Assembly (NCBI GenBank): GCA_963821755.1
Contig: CAWGEX010000002.1
Span: 496,001 to 560,000 of the forward strand
Source of the DNA: Bog-473 sp963821755
GTDB lineage: Bacteria > Actinomycetota > Acidimicrobiia > Acidimicrobiales > RAAP-2
Length of the DNA: 64,000 bases
Direction: 5' to 3'
Positions 25,489 through 34,382 of this stretch are shown here, piece after piece; position 1 is the stretch's first letter, and each line of letters opens with the position of its first letter. Position numbers and translations under genes: made by a program. Under the pieces are notes generated by a model. The model searched no databases, had not been told where the DNA came from, and saw only the letters and a program-made list of their open reading frames with translations.

Positions 25489-26790
25489 CTAATCGTCAAT
25501 CGTCAACGTCTCGAGCAGGTCAGCGAAGCGGCGCTGCGCGTCGGCCCGCCGGGTCGGGATGTGCTCGGTCGGCACGTCGGTCGGCGTGTATCCCTTGAGT
25601 ATGCGTCGAGCCACCGTCTGGCGATGCACCTCGTCGGGACCGTCGTAGAGGCGGGCGGCCCGGGCTGCCCGGTACATGGACTCCAACGGGAGGTCGCACG
25701 AGTACCCCAGCGAACCGTGGACCTGGAGGGCCCGATCAATGACGTTGTAAAGGACGGTGGCGCCGAAGTACTTGATCATGGCGATCTCCACCCGGGCCGC
25801 CGCTTGGCCCTCTTGGTCCATCTTCCAGGCGGCGTGCAACGTCATGAGGCGGGCCGCCTGCATCTCAGCCAAGGAGTCGGCCACCCAGTTCTGGATGGTC
25901 TGCTTTTCGGCCAGGACCGAGCCGTGGGCGTAGCGAGAGACCGCGCGCTCGCACAGCATGTCGAAAGCGCGACGCGACTGACCCAACCAACGCATGCAGT
26001 GATGGATGCGGCCCGGTCCCAGTCGTTGCTGGGCCAACTGGAAACCGTCGCCCTCCCGGCCGATCAGGTTGCCTGCCGGCACCCGAACGTCCCGATAGAT
26101 GATCTCGGCGTGATTGCCGAAGCGGCCATACGGGGTGTGTGGATCCTCCATGGTCGGGACATCGCGCACAATGTCAACCCCGCGCGCGTCGGCCGGCACG
26201 ATCACCATGGACGATCCCTGGTAAGGATGGATATCAGGGTTGGTCACCGCCATCACGATGAGGAAGTCGGCCACCGACCCGTTGCTGGTGAACCACTTGT
26301 GCCCGTTGATCACGTACTCGTCGCCGTCTTTGACTGCCGATGTGGTCAGCAGGGTCGGATCCGAACCGGCCGTGTTGGGCTCGGTCATCGAAAAGGCGCT
26401 GCGCAGGTCGCCGTCGAGGAGCGGTTGCAGCCACCGGCGGCGTTGCTCTTCATTGCCGGACGCTTCGATCCCCACCGCCAGCAGCTCTGCATTGCCCGAG
26501 TCGGGTGCGTTGTTGCCGAACACCACCGGGGCGAGCGGCGACTGGCCCAAGATCTCATGCATGAGACCGAGGCTCACCTGCCCGAAGCCCATGCCTCCGA
26601 GGTCGGGGGGCAGGTGCGCCGCCCACAACCCCTGCGTCTTGACTTGCTCCTGCAACGGCCGGATGGCCACCCGAACCTGGTCATAGGTGAGCTCAAGCGT
26701 CTCGAGGGGGAAAACTTCCTCCCGCACGAAGCCGCGCATCCATTCCAGTTTCTCTTCAAACTCGGGCTCGGTTGAAAAGTCCCAGGCCAT
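25489..26790 (-). CDS. acyl-CoA dehydrogenase family protein (ACAD10/11-like)
   Basis: 433 residues. N-terminal helical domain (FEEKLEWMRGFVREEVFPLE), middle beta domain with SMTEPNTAGSDPTLLTTSAVKDG and INGHKWFTSNGS, and a C-terminal helical domain with YRAARAARLYDGPDEVHRQTVARRIL. The TEP-x2-AGSD FAD/substrate motif and the YDGPDEVH end match the long-chain ACAD10/11-type subgroup common in actinobacteria. It should oxidise an acyl-CoA to enoyl-CoA with an electron-transfer flavoprotein. It stands alone, with no operon partner in phase. Confidence 0.9.
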   Translation of the reverse strand: MAWDFSTEPEFEEKLEWMRGFVREEVFPLETLELTYDQVRVAIRPLQEQVKTQGLWAAHLPPDLGGMGFGQVSLGLMHEILGQSPLAPVVFGNNAPDSGNAELLAVGIEASGNEEQRRRWLQPLLDGDLRSAFSMTEPNTAGSDPTLLTTSAVKDGDEYVINGHKWFTSNGSVADFLIVMAVTNPDIHPYQGSSMVIVPADARGVDIVRDVPTMEDPHTPYGRFGNHAEIIYRDVRVPAGNLIGREGDGFQLAQQRLGPGRIHHCMRWLGQSRRAFDMLCERAVSRYAHGSVLAEKQTIQNWVADSLAEMQAARLMTLHAAWKMDQEGQAAARVEIAMIKYFGATVLYNVIDRALQVHGSLGYSCDLPLESMYRAARAARLYDGPDEVHRQTVARRILKGYTPTDVPTEHIPTRRADAQRRFADLLETLTIDD

Positions 26791-27038
26791 GAGTGAGGTG
26801 CCTCCTGCGTGTCGTCAGATCCGGTCGGTGGGGCCAAAGTGCCCAAAGACCCACCCTGCCACTCCCGAGTACGCCGTGCCCAATGATCCCCGATCCATAC
26901 CCCGCTCCGTCCACCTCGACGCGGGCACGCAGCGGGCGTGGTCCCGGGCGTTGGTGTGGGCCTGGAGGTGTGGGGTGAGTATGAGCCTCGAGGCGCTGCC
27001 CCGAATTGGTGACTAGGCCGACCGGCGCGCGGTGACCC

Positions 27039-28289
27039 TCAACGCCGCATCGGACGTGATCCTCGCCAGGTGGGCGAAGGGGTCGACGCCATCGTGTGGC
27101 CATGGGGTCCGGTGAAGGTCATCAGGCCATCGGCACTGCCCTTCAGAGACCAGCCCAGCTCGTGCACGGCATGGTGATGCCGGCCGCACAGCGTGAGCAG
27201 ATTCGACTGATTGGTCTCCCCGCCCTTCTCCCACGGAAGGACATGGTGGACTTCCGTGAAGTCCGTGAAGGAGCAACTCGGAAATCGACATCCTTTGTCT
27301 CGCCGGGCGATCTCGATCCGCTGCAACTCTGTCGGACTTCGACGGAGGCGCTTCTGGTCCAGAATCGAACCATCCGCGCCCTCAAGCGAAAAGATGATCT
27401 TGGCGTCGCAGGCCAAACGTCGGGCCGTTTCTTGAGCGATCGGTCCGAGGCCGGTGATTTCGCCGCTACCGCTCACGGGTGAATCGGCGAGCCAGGCAAA
27501 ATCGGCGTGCACCACCATATTCGGCCGCACGTGATTCCGCCCTGACTCAGTTGACCCCGATCCCTTGGCCCGCGCCGAGTCGACTGTCCGGAAGAGTTCG
27601 ACGAAGACGTCGCAGAGTCGCTGATCGAAGGGAACGTAGCCCGGAGAACCGACGCCGGTCTGGAACCCCTCGGCATCGGTGCGATCGCGGACATCGGCGA
27701 TGAGTCGAGCCTTCGCGAGGGCATAATCGTCCTTGGGCAAGGACGCCCAGATGGAGCACTTGGCGTCGTTCAGACGCAACGTACGGTGCTCGAAATCGCG
27801 AGCCGCCGCCTCATTCGAGATGTCCTTCCGCGACGCCGCCAGCTCTCGCACTTGCTTGACGCTCCAGTGCGTAGCCTCGGTGGCCAGATCCCTGTCGGTG
27901 GCCGGAGTCGCCACCTGGGCCAGGGGAGACAGCACATCGAGCGAGAGAGTGCCCTCGGCCAGGGCGTCGGCCAGGCGGGGAAGTGACTCGAGCTTGATGG
28001 CAGTCTGGGTCCAGACCCGGGCCGTTGCGCCACTGACGGCACAACGTTCGGTCAACCACGCCGTCATCGAGACGGCTCCATCGCCGCGCCATGCCTCCGC
28101 CTGGTCAAACTCCGCCACGTCGGCCAAGAGGTCCCGTTGCAGCGACGAGATGGAGCGAGAGCACTCACGGATCCGGTCGGCTAACTCCTTCGATCGCTTG
28201 TCACCCCCAGAGGCACGACACGGCGAGCGGCGCCACTTCGTCCCAACCGGGGACATTGGTTCGATGGGCTTTTTCCGCGTCATGACCAT
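27039..28289 (-). CDS. DUF222 / HNH endonuclease domain protein (13E12-type)
   Basis: 416 residues from ATG 28289. The DUF222 region (about 30-300) includes AVSMTAWLTERCAVSGATARVW. The C-terminal HNH nuclease has CRFPSCSFTDFTEVHHVLPW, NLLTLCGRHHHAVHE, with zinc Cys and the His-His/Asn/His catalytic set. Related to the REP13E12 repeats of mycobacteria, often multicopy and sometimes hosting prophages. Role unknown. Lys/Arg are more frequent and alanine less so than in neighbours, which fits a mobile origin. Confidence 0.85.
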   Translation of the reverse strand: MVMTRKKPIEPMSPVGTKWRRSPCRASGGDKRSKELADRIRECSRSISSLQRDLLADVAEFDQAEAWRGDGAVSMTAWLTERCAVSGATARVWTQTAIKLESLPRLADALAEGTLSLDVLSPLAQVATPATDRDLATEATHWSVKQVRELAASRKDISNEAAARDFEHRTLRLNDAKCSIWASLPKDDYALAKARLIADVRDRTDAEGFQTGVGSPGYVPFDQRLCDVFVELFRTVDSARAKGSGSTESGRNHVRPNMVVHADFAWLADSPVSGSGEITGLGPIAQETARRLACDAKIIFSLEGADGSILDQKRLRRSPTELQRIEIARRDKGCRFPSCSFTDFTEVHHVLPWEKGGETNQSNLLTLCGRHHHAVHELGWSLKGSADGLMTFTGPHGHTMASTPSPTWRGSRPMRR

Positions 28290-28371
28290 GCTTCGATTAT
28301 CTCGAGTGGGTGTCACAACCCCTACGACCTCGTCCAACCCGATCCGATGGCCCCTTGCGCGACAATGGAGC

Positions 28372-28848
28372 ATGGATTTCATTGGAGTGGTCGACACTAT
28401 GTTCGCCCGCTATGACATGGGGGGTGAGGCGCTCAGCGCTCTGGCGGAGTGCCCCGGATACGGCACCCGGTTCACGACCATCCGCCGCACCGTGCCCGGC
28501 TTCAAGGATCTGGCGGTCGCGGCCAAGAAATTGATTGAGGAAGAAGGGTGCCGGATCGTGGTGGCGCTCGGCATGCCGGGGAAGGAAGCGGTCGACAAGG
28601 TCTGTGCCCACGAAGCGTCGACCGGGATCATGACGGCCCAGCTGATGACCAACACCCCCATCCTCGAGGTCTTCGTCCACGAGGACGAGTCCGATGACCC
28701 GGCGGTCCTGGCCGAGGTGTTCAGGAACCGGTCTCGTGACCACGCCATCAACGCCTACCTGATGCTCTACGAGCCCGATCAGTTGACCGCCCGGGCAGGC
28801 CAGGGCGTGCGCCAGGGCTTCGCCAACGCCGGACCGCTCCCGAACTGA
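28372..28848 (+). CDS. ribC: riboflavin synthase, archaeal (RibC, lumazine-synthase-like) type
   Basis: 158 residues from ATG 28372 with a GGAG site. The sequence tracks the archaeal riboflavin synthase family almost throughout: VVDTMFARYDMGGEAL, RRTVPGFKDLAVAAKKLIEE, IVVALGMPGKEAVDKVCAHE, LMTNTPILEVFVHEDE, HAINAYLMLYEPDQL and GQGVRQGFANAGP. This family converts two 6,7-dimethyl-8-ribityllumazine molecules to riboflavin and is unrelated to the bacterial RibE type; it resembles lumazine synthase. It is divergent from the HNH gene, with no rib genes nearby. An archaeal-type enzyme in an actinobacterium is unusual. Confidence 0.9.
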   Translation: MDFIGVVDTMFARYDMGGEALSALAECPGYGTRFTTIRRTVPGFKDLAVAAKKLIEEEGCRIVVALGMPGKEAVDKVCAHEASTGIMTAQLMTNTPILEVFVHEDESDDPAVLAEVFRNRSRDHAINAYLMLYEPDQLTARAGQGVRQGFANAGPLPN

Positions 28849-29107
28849 CACGGGGCCTCCGGCTGCGCCTGGCCATTGGGCGACCTTCGCTCAGGAGCCC
28901 CCCCCAACCACCGGTTGAAGTTCGGGAAATCGCGTGTATAACCGAATTGACCGGATAGCCGACTCCGGTCGCCAAGGACCGGGCACACTGTGGCCCGGTC
29001 CCTGCGCGTTATAACCCCTGCGCTCGGCCCCATTCCCCGACGCTGGGGGACCTCGGACGTGCCTCGGACGTGCCTCGGACGTGCCTCGGACGTGCCTCAA
29101 ACGTGCC
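28849..29107. other. intergenic region with tandem repeats
   Basis: About 260 bp between the convergent riboflavin synthase and LLM genes. Apart from the 11-bp repeat array at 29051-29113 I see no gene and no T-tract terminator. Confidence 0.5.
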
Positions 29108-29113
29108 TCAGAC
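29051..29113. repeat. 11-bp tandem repeat, about 5.5 copies
   Basis: Four identical CCTCGGACGTG units followed by CCTCAAACGTG and a partial CCTCAGAC. It ends inside the last codons of the LLM gene (stop at 29108-29110 on the minus strand), so the array covers its 3' boundary. Confidence 0.9.
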
Positions 29114-29968
29114 ACCCCATCGGCTGGCGAGCGCACCGACCCAGGAATCCGCTTGGGCGGGGTCGGCCGGGGGAGCCTCCACCACCACCAGCTCGGTCAC
29201 GCCCAAATCGGCCAACCGGGCAACGTCCTCGGGAGAGCCGTCCCGAAGCGACACGGCGACCTCCAAGGTGCCCTCGTCCCGTCCCGCCTCTCGACAACGG
29301 GCCGACAGAGCCGCCATGCGGCCGGGGATCTCGTCCACCGAGAGGTTGAAGCCGTACCAGCCGTCGCCGTACCCGACGACCCGGTCCAGGGCGGCATCGC
29401 TGTTGCCCCCGAGCACGACCGGTAGGTGGCGATCTCGCACCGGCTTGGGGTAACTGCGCACTTCATGGAAATGGACGGACTCGCCGTCGTGCGACGAAAT
29501 GTCGTCGTGCCACAGAGTGCGCAAGACCTCGACAAACTCCCGATTTCGTCTGGCCCGCCCCCGAAAGGGAACCCCGAGGGCGGCGAATTCCTCGGACGAC
29601 CATCCGATCCCGACCCCGAGCACGAACCGACCTCCCGACACGACATCGAGGCTGGCCGCCTGCTTGGCCACCAGGAGGGGATTGTGTTGTGGAAGCAGGA
29701 GGATTCCGGTGGCCAGGCGTATCCGGGAGGTACACGCGGCAGCGAAAGCCAAGGCCACCATCGGATCGAGCCAGTCGGCGTCAGACGGGACGGCAATCCG
29801 CCCGTCGGGAGCGTACGGGTACGGCGAGTCGGGCCGGTCCACCATGACGACGTGCTCACCGGACCAGAGGGTCGAGAACCCGGCGGCATCGGCCGCCCGG
29901 GCCACCGCCTCGATCACCAGAGGGTCGGCTCCGGGGCCGATACCGAGGGCGTGGAGTCCGACGCGCAT
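29108..29968 (-). CDS. LLM class F420-dependent oxidoreductase
   Basis: 286 residues (MRVGLHALGIGPGADPLVI). TIM-barrel motifs: AADAAGFSTLWSGEHVVMVD, ACTSRIRLATGILLLPQHNPLLVAKQAASLDVVSGGRFVLGVGIGWSSEEFAALGVPF and LPVVLGGNSDAALDRVVGYGDGW. The GVGIGW-x5-FAALG signature is typical of the TIGR03619-type F420 LLM group. Substrate unknown. Monocistronic; its 3' end touches the 11-bp repeat array. Confidence 0.9.
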   Translation of the reverse strand: MRVGLHALGIGPGADPLVIEAVARAADAAGFSTLWSGEHVVMVDRPDSPYPYAPDGRIAVPSDADWLDPMVALAFAAACTSRIRLATGILLLPQHNPLLVAKQAASLDVVSGGRFVLGVGIGWSSEEFAALGVPFRGRARRNREFVEVLRTLWHDDISSHDGESVHFHEVRSYPKPVRDRHLPVVLGGNSDAALDRVVGYGDGWYGFNLSVDEIPGRMAALSARCREAGRDEGTLEVAVSLRDGSPEDVARLADLGVTELVVVEAPPADPAQADSWVGALASRWGV

Positions 29969-30035
29969 ACCAGCGGTTACTGGCCAATCCCGAAGCTGAT
30001 CCCGGAGCCAAACACGGGGCCAATCGCGGGGCCGA

Positions 30036-30443
30036 TCACGGGCCAGCCAGAACCTCTCTCAGTACCGAAGCGTGCGAGTAGGCCAGCACCTTGGTGGCGG
30101 TGAGGAGCACCGCGTCACCTCCGCCAATCTGCTCTCGCAGTCTGTCCAACGCCTCGAGGCTCGGTGGCCGGGTGAGCTCATCGTGGTAGCGGCGCGCGAA
30201 CTCGTCGAAGCGCTCCTCGGCGTGGCGGTACCACTTCCGCAGCTCGGTACTGGGAGCGACATCCTTCGCCCAAATCGAAAACGGGGCCCCGGTTTTGGCA
30301 ATGCCCCGGGGCCAGAGCCGGTCGACCAGGAAACACCGGGATGAGTCTTGGCCGACCTCGTCGTAGACGCGGGCAATTTCGATCTTCCCCGCGTGTGGTT
30401 GAGGTGGTTGCCGGGAAGGCGCCGGAGATGAGGGTTGGCTCAT
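30036..30443 (-). CDS. DUF488 family protein
   Basis: 135 residues from ATG 30443. Motifs ARVYDEVGQDSSRCFLVDRLWPRGIAK, WAKDVAPSTELRKWYRH, FDEFARRYHDEL and LLTATKVLAYSHASVLREVL are the DUF488 signature. The usual ...T...D..HnnA C-terminal motif appears here as ATKVLAYSHASVL. The first 20 residues are Ser/Pro/Gln-rich. Function is unknown in the family; members are small cytosolic proteins. 407 bp separate it from the next reverse gene's start codon side, with no operon partner. Confidence 0.85.
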   Translation of the reverse strand: MSQPSSPAPSRQPPQPHAGKIEIARVYDEVGQDSSRCFLVDRLWPRGIAKTGAPFSIWAKDVAPSTELRKWYRHAEERFDEFARRYHDELTRPPSLEALDRLREQIGGGDAVLLTATKVLAYSHASVLREVLAGP

Positions 30444-30598
30444 AGAGACCGAAGGCGACCTAAATGTAAGTCTCGGCCGGCTCTGCCGTGCCAGCCCAAC
30501 CGGCCTGCTGCATGCCAACCAGAGTAGTCACCGAAGGCACCGCGGTCACTAGGGCCCGCTCGCCGCTGTCATTGAACATGGACGCCTGGGTAGAACGC

Positions 30599-31876
30599 CT
30601 AGGGGTCCCGGGGCAACCCAAGGACCTTTTCCGCCACGATGTTGCGCTGCACCTCTGAAGTGCCGCCACCCACCGTCAGGGCCGGTGAGTACAAGAAGCC
30701 CCGTGACCACGTCCTGTCCCCTGTCGGCTTGCCGGAGGCATCCCGCGGCACCGTTCCCGTTCCCGATTCCGTTCCCGATTTCGTTCCCGATTCCGTTGCC
30801 GTTCCCCCGGCTGCGCCCCCTGCGTCAGGCGACACCCCGCTCTCCCCGTCCTCGGCGCCCTCCAATGCCCACCCTCCAACCGGGCCCGTGGCCGCCAACA
30901 TGCCCAGCGGCCCCGCAAGGTCGCGAGCGATGTTCATCACGTGCTGCCCGTGCGCGTCCGCGATGGCCTTGCGGACCGACGCCTCGGGTCCGGGCACCTT
31001 GCCGGCCAACACCGCCGACACGGTGCGCAGCCGCAGCACCCGCAAGATCTGGCTCTCCGCCCAGACCGACACCAGGCGGTCCCGCAACACAGGATCGGGC
31101 GCGCCGCCCGCCCGCCGGATCAGCTCGACCAGATCGTCGGCCGTCGGCCCCATGCCCCACAGGGCGCCCTCGCCGGACAACGAGACCCGCTCGTTGCCCA
31201 AAGTGACTTTGGCCAGTCCCCACCCACCGTGCTCCGCCCCGATGAGGTGATCGGCGGGGATGCGGACATCATCAAAGAACACCTCGTTGAAGGCGTGCTC
31301 TCCCGTCATGTCGATCAGCGGGCGGATCTCGATCCCAGGCGCATCCATGGGGCAGACGAAGTACGAGATGCCCGAGTGCTTGGCCGCCCCCGGATCGGTC
31401 CGGGCCAGCAAGATGCCCCACTTGGCGATGTGGGCGTAACTGGTCCAGACCTTCTGGCCGTTGACCACCCAGTCGGCGTCGGCCGCGTCGCCGTCGCGCT
31501 CGGCCCGGGTCGTCAGCGCCGCCAGATCGGACCCGGCGCCCGGCTCGCTGAAGAGCTGGCACCAGAACTCCTCGCCCGAGAGCAGCGGCCACAGCCAGCG
31601 CTCCTTCTGCTCGTCGGTGCCGGCGTACATGAGGGTGGGGCCGGCCCAGCCGATGCCGATGGGGTTGACGGGGCGACGGATGTGAGCGGCGTGCAACTCC
31701 TCATCGAGGAGCAATTGGGTGATGGGATCGGCTCCACGCCCGAAAGGCGGGGCCCAGTGGGGCACCACGTACCCGGCCTCGGCCAGCTGGCGGCCAGTAG
31801 GACGAGGGTGGGCCGCCAGCCACTGCCTCACTTCGGTGCGGCGGGGGTCATCGTCGGCCGGGAGTCCGAGGTCCAT
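30599..31876 (-). CDS. acyl-CoA dehydrogenase with inserted repeat segment
   Basis: 425 residues from ATG 31876 (MDLGLPADDDPRRTEVRQWL). Typical ACAD: QLFSEPGAGSDLAALTTRAE, NGQKVWTSYAHIAKWGILLARTD, FFDDVRIPADHLIG and final LTVGGGTSEVQRNIVAEKVLGLP. Between GWALEGAEDG and TWSRGFLYSP, about 50 residues of Gly/Thr/Ser/Glu repeats (ESGTKSGTESGTGT) are inserted where relatives have a short turn. They are coded by 12-bp repeats at 30751-30806. The catalytic domain ends remain in frame. The insert is surface-exposed by position, between C-terminal helices. Divergent from the FadD-like gene. Confidence 0.88.
   Translation of the reverse strand: MDLGLPADDDPRRTEVRQWLAAHPRPTGRQLAEAGYVVPHWAPPFGRGADPITQLLLDEELHAAHIRRPVNPIGIGWAGPTLMYAGTDEQKERWLWPLLSGEEFWCQLFSEPGAGSDLAALTTRAERDGDAADADWVVNGQKVWTSYAHIAKWGILLARTDPGAAKHSGISYFVCPMDAPGIEIRPLIDMTGEHAFNEVFFDDVRIPADHLIGAEHGGWGLAKVTLGNERVSLSGEGALWGMGPTADDLVELIRRAGGAPDPVLRDRLVSVWAESQILRVLRLRTVSAVLAGKVPGPEASVRKAIADAHGQHVMNIARDLAGPLGMLAATGPVGGWALEGAEDGESGVSPDAGGAAGGTATESGTKSGTESGTGTVPRDASGKPTGDRTWSRGFLYSPALTVGGGTSEVQRNIVAEKVLGLPRDP
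30751..30806. repeat. 12-bp tandem repeat inside an acyl-CoA dehydrogenase
   Basis: About 3.5 copies of CGTTCCCGATTC with minor variants, flanked by partial CGTTCC units. In frame; codes Glu-Ser-Gly-Thr repeats on the minus strand. Confidence 0.9.
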
Positions 31877-31907
31877 TCCGGGAGCGTAGGCTGACCGCCG
31901 CGGGAAC

Positions 31908-31985
31908 CGCACGAGCGCAGCACCAGGCACGAGCCCAGCACCAGCACCAGGCAGACACGACCAACCAGACACCGACACCAGCCCG
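31908..31985. repeat. CACCAG/CACGAG-rich repeats in divergent promoter region
   Basis: Interspersed GCACGAGC, CAGCACCAG and GACACC units between the ACAD and FadD-like start codons. These make up most of the 136-bp divergent spacer; no standard promoter boxes are visible. Confidence 0.5.
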
Positions 31986-32012
31986 CACCCACCGGGCGAC
32001 GAGGAGCGGGAC

Positions 32013-33664
32013 ATGACCAACTGGAACTACGGGGACGTATGGGAGGTCGTGGCCGATATCCAGCCCGACGCCATCGCGGTGACCCAAGGAGCCGCGCAAC
32101 GTCAGCTGGGCCGAGTTCGACCGTGGGGCCGACGGCGTGGCCCGGTACCTGCTGGACCTGGGCGTGGTCCAGCAGGACAAGGTGGCCCTCTATCTCTACA
32201 ACTGCCCCGAGTACCTGCAGACCCTCTTCGCCGCCTTCAAGGTCGGGTTGGTGCCGATCAACACCAACTACCGTTACGCCGACGACGAGCTCAGTTACCT
32301 CTGGCAGAACGCCGACGCGGTGGCGGTCGTCTTCCACGGGTCCTTCTCCGAGCGCATCGAGGGGATCAAGGATCGGGTCCCCGCCATCCGGGGTTGGCTC
32401 TGGGTCGACGACGGCTCGGGCCCCTGCCCGGACTGGGCCACGCCCTACGAGGAAGCGGCCAAGTCGGCTCCGTCCCGCACCGCGGCGCCCTGGGGACGCA
32501 GCGGCGATGACCTCTTCATGCTCTACACCGGCGGGACCACCGGCATGCCCAAGGGCGTCATGTGGCGCCAGGACGACCTGTTCGCCCGCCTGATCACCGG
32601 CGGGATCCGCCGGTACCCGGTCGACGGTGGGCTCGACGCCGTGCGCGAGGCCGTGTCGGCCACCCGCATCGACCTCACGCTGCTGCCGGCCTGTCCGCTC
32701 ATGCACGGCACCGGTGGCTTCACCGCCAACGTCATCCTGGCCGAGGGCGGACGGATCGTCCTGCTCGAGAAGCGCAAGTACGACCCGATCGAGCTGCTCG
32801 ATACGGTCGAGCGAGAGAAGGTGAACTGCCTCGTCATCGTGGGCGACCCGTTCTCCCGACCGCTCATCGCCGCCCTCGACGCCCAGCCGGGGCACTGGGA
32901 CCTGAGCTCCTTGGGCATGGTGGTCTCGTCGGGAGCCATGTGGAGCGAGTCCATCAAGCAGGAGCTCCTGGCGCATCATGAGGGGATGCTGCTGGTTGAC
33001 ACCTTCAGCTCGTCGGAGGCGCTCGGCATGGGCATGTCGATCTCCGGCAAGGGCAGCGCGCCCGAGACGGCCTCGTTCACGTTGGGCCCCGACGTCAAGG
33101 TGCTCACCGAGGACGGCAGTGGCGAGGTGGCGCCCGGCTCCGACGAGATCGGGATCCTGGCGCTGGGCGGCCGCAACCCCCTCGGCTACTACAAGGATAC
33201 GGAGAAGTCCGACCGCACCTTCAAGACCATCGACGGCGTGCGGTACTCCATCCCCGGCGACTTCGCCCAGGTCCGGGCCGACGGCTCCATCCACCTGCTC
33301 GGGCGCGGCTCGGTCTGCATCAACTCGGGCGGCGAGAAGATCTTCCCCGAGGAAGTCGAGGAGTCGCTCAAGACGCACGACGCCGTGCGCGACGCCGTCG
33401 TGGTCGGGATACCGCACGAGACGTTCGGCGAGCAGGTCGTGGCGGTGGTCGAGCTCGACCCCGACGTCCCGGCCCCGACCGAAGCCGAGCTCATCGACCA
33501 CGTCAAGGCCCGCCTGGCCACCTACAAGGCGCCTCGGCGCGTGCGCTTCGTCGACAGCATCGGCCGGGCGCCCAACGGCAAGGTCGACTACAAGCGCCAC
33601 CGCGACGAATCGATCGCCGAGCTCGGAGCGGCGGCAGATGCGGGAGCGGGAAGCGGTCACCTAG
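32013..33664 (+). CDS. FadD-like acyl-CoA synthetase, frameshifted near both ends
   Basis: Start ATG 32013 with GGAG site: MTNWNYGDVWEVVADIQPDAIAVTQG. At about 32085-32098 the homology shifts frame to RNVSWAEFDRGADGVARYLL, then runs unbroken through MLYTGGTTGMPKGVMWRQDD (AMP-binding P-loop), LPACPLMHGTGG, LVDTFSSSEA, YSIPGDFAQV, LGRGSVCINSGGEKIFPEEVEE and RAPNGKVDYKRH. That frame then runs on over the next gene to 33888; a TAG in another frame at 33662-33664, 4 nt before the PaiB start, is the expected stop. Activates a fatty or steroid acid as the acyl-adenylate, then the CoA thioester. Probably assembly indels. Confidence 0.82.
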
Positions 33665-33668
33665 CTCC

Positions 33669-34328
33669 GTGTACACCGCCCCGGTCGACGCCACCCTGGG
33701 TGAGGCGGAGTGGCGCACCTTCGTCGACGCCAACCCCTTCGGTCATCTGGTCGCCCCCGGTCGCGACCGTGACGTGCCCGTTGTCGTCCCCACCCAATTC
33801 GTGCTCGACGGGGACACGGTGTGGCTGCACCTGGTGCGGGCGAATCCGCTCTTCGCGGCGCTGGCCGAGAACCCGCGAGTCGTCTTGAGCGTGGCGGCGG
33901 ACTGGGCCTTCATCCCATCGGCGTGGAAAGCGGTCGACGGTGAGGATCCCCTCCTGGGCATCCCCACCACCTACTACGGCGCGGTGCAGATGATCGGCCA
34001 CGCCACCGTGCTGAGTGAGCGGGAGTCGCCGGGTGTCGTGGCTGCTGTGCTGCGCCGCCAACTCGAGACCTTCCAACCCAGCGTCGCTGTAGCCGACCCG
34101 GCCCAGGCGCACCAGAAGAAGCTCCAGGCCATTTTGGGTATCAGCATCGCCATCGACAAGGTGTTGGCCAAGTTCAAGTACGGCGGCAACGTCGATGCCG
34201 CCCATCGTCTGGCCGTCGTCGACCACCTGCTGAGCCGCCAGGCTCATGGCGATGCCGCCGCAGCCGGGCACGTACGGCGGCGGCTCAAGGCCGACGGGCA
34301 CGAGATCGAGGCCTCACCGCAGGCCTGA
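33669..34328 (+). CDS. PaiB-type FMN-binding protein
   Basis: 219 residues from GTG 33669. It shows the split-barrel FMN-binding fold of the PaiB family: FVDANPFGHLVAPG, VPVVVPTQFVLDGDTVWLHLVRANPLFAAL, DWAFIPSAWK and IPTTYYGAVQMIGHATVL, with a C-terminal helical part FQPSVAVADPAQAHQKKLQAILGISI. The family was named after a Bacillus sporulation/protease regulator, but most members are probably flavin-binding oxidoreductase-like proteins. Directly follows the FadD-like gene. Its stop codon lies in a 12-bp duplication (34316-34339). Confidence 0.82.
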   Translation: MYTAPVDATLGEAEWRTFVDANPFGHLVAPGRDRDVPVVVPTQFVLDGDTVWLHLVRANPLFAALAENPRVVLSVAADWAFIPSAWKAVDGEDPLLGIPTTYYGAVQMIGHATVLSERESPGVVAAVLRRQLETFQPSVAVADPAQAHQKKLQAILGISIAIDKVLAKFKYGGNVDAAHRLAVVDHLLSRQAHGDAAAAGHVRRRLKADGHEIEASPQA

Positions 34329-34339
34329 CCGCAGGCCTG
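34316..34339 (+). repeat. 12-bp tandem duplication spanning the PaiB-type stop codon
   Basis: ACCGCAGGCCTG twice in a row. The TGA stop (34326-34328) is formed at the junction of the units and is re-formed after the second copy. Confidence 0.9.
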
Positions 34340-34382
34340 ACCACGTGAAGTGATCGGCCAGCCCGGCTACCGGGGCCAGCTC

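Noticed and set aside
27039..28289. DUF222/HNH gene considered as part of a mobile element or intein-homing system.
   Set aside because: No flanking repeats, integrase or att sites; the family is common on actinobacterial chromosomes.
32137..33888. FadD-like frame running over the PaiB gene as a possible fusion protein.
   Set aside because: The extension has no homology and shadows the next gene; a stop just before PaiB fits a one-base error.
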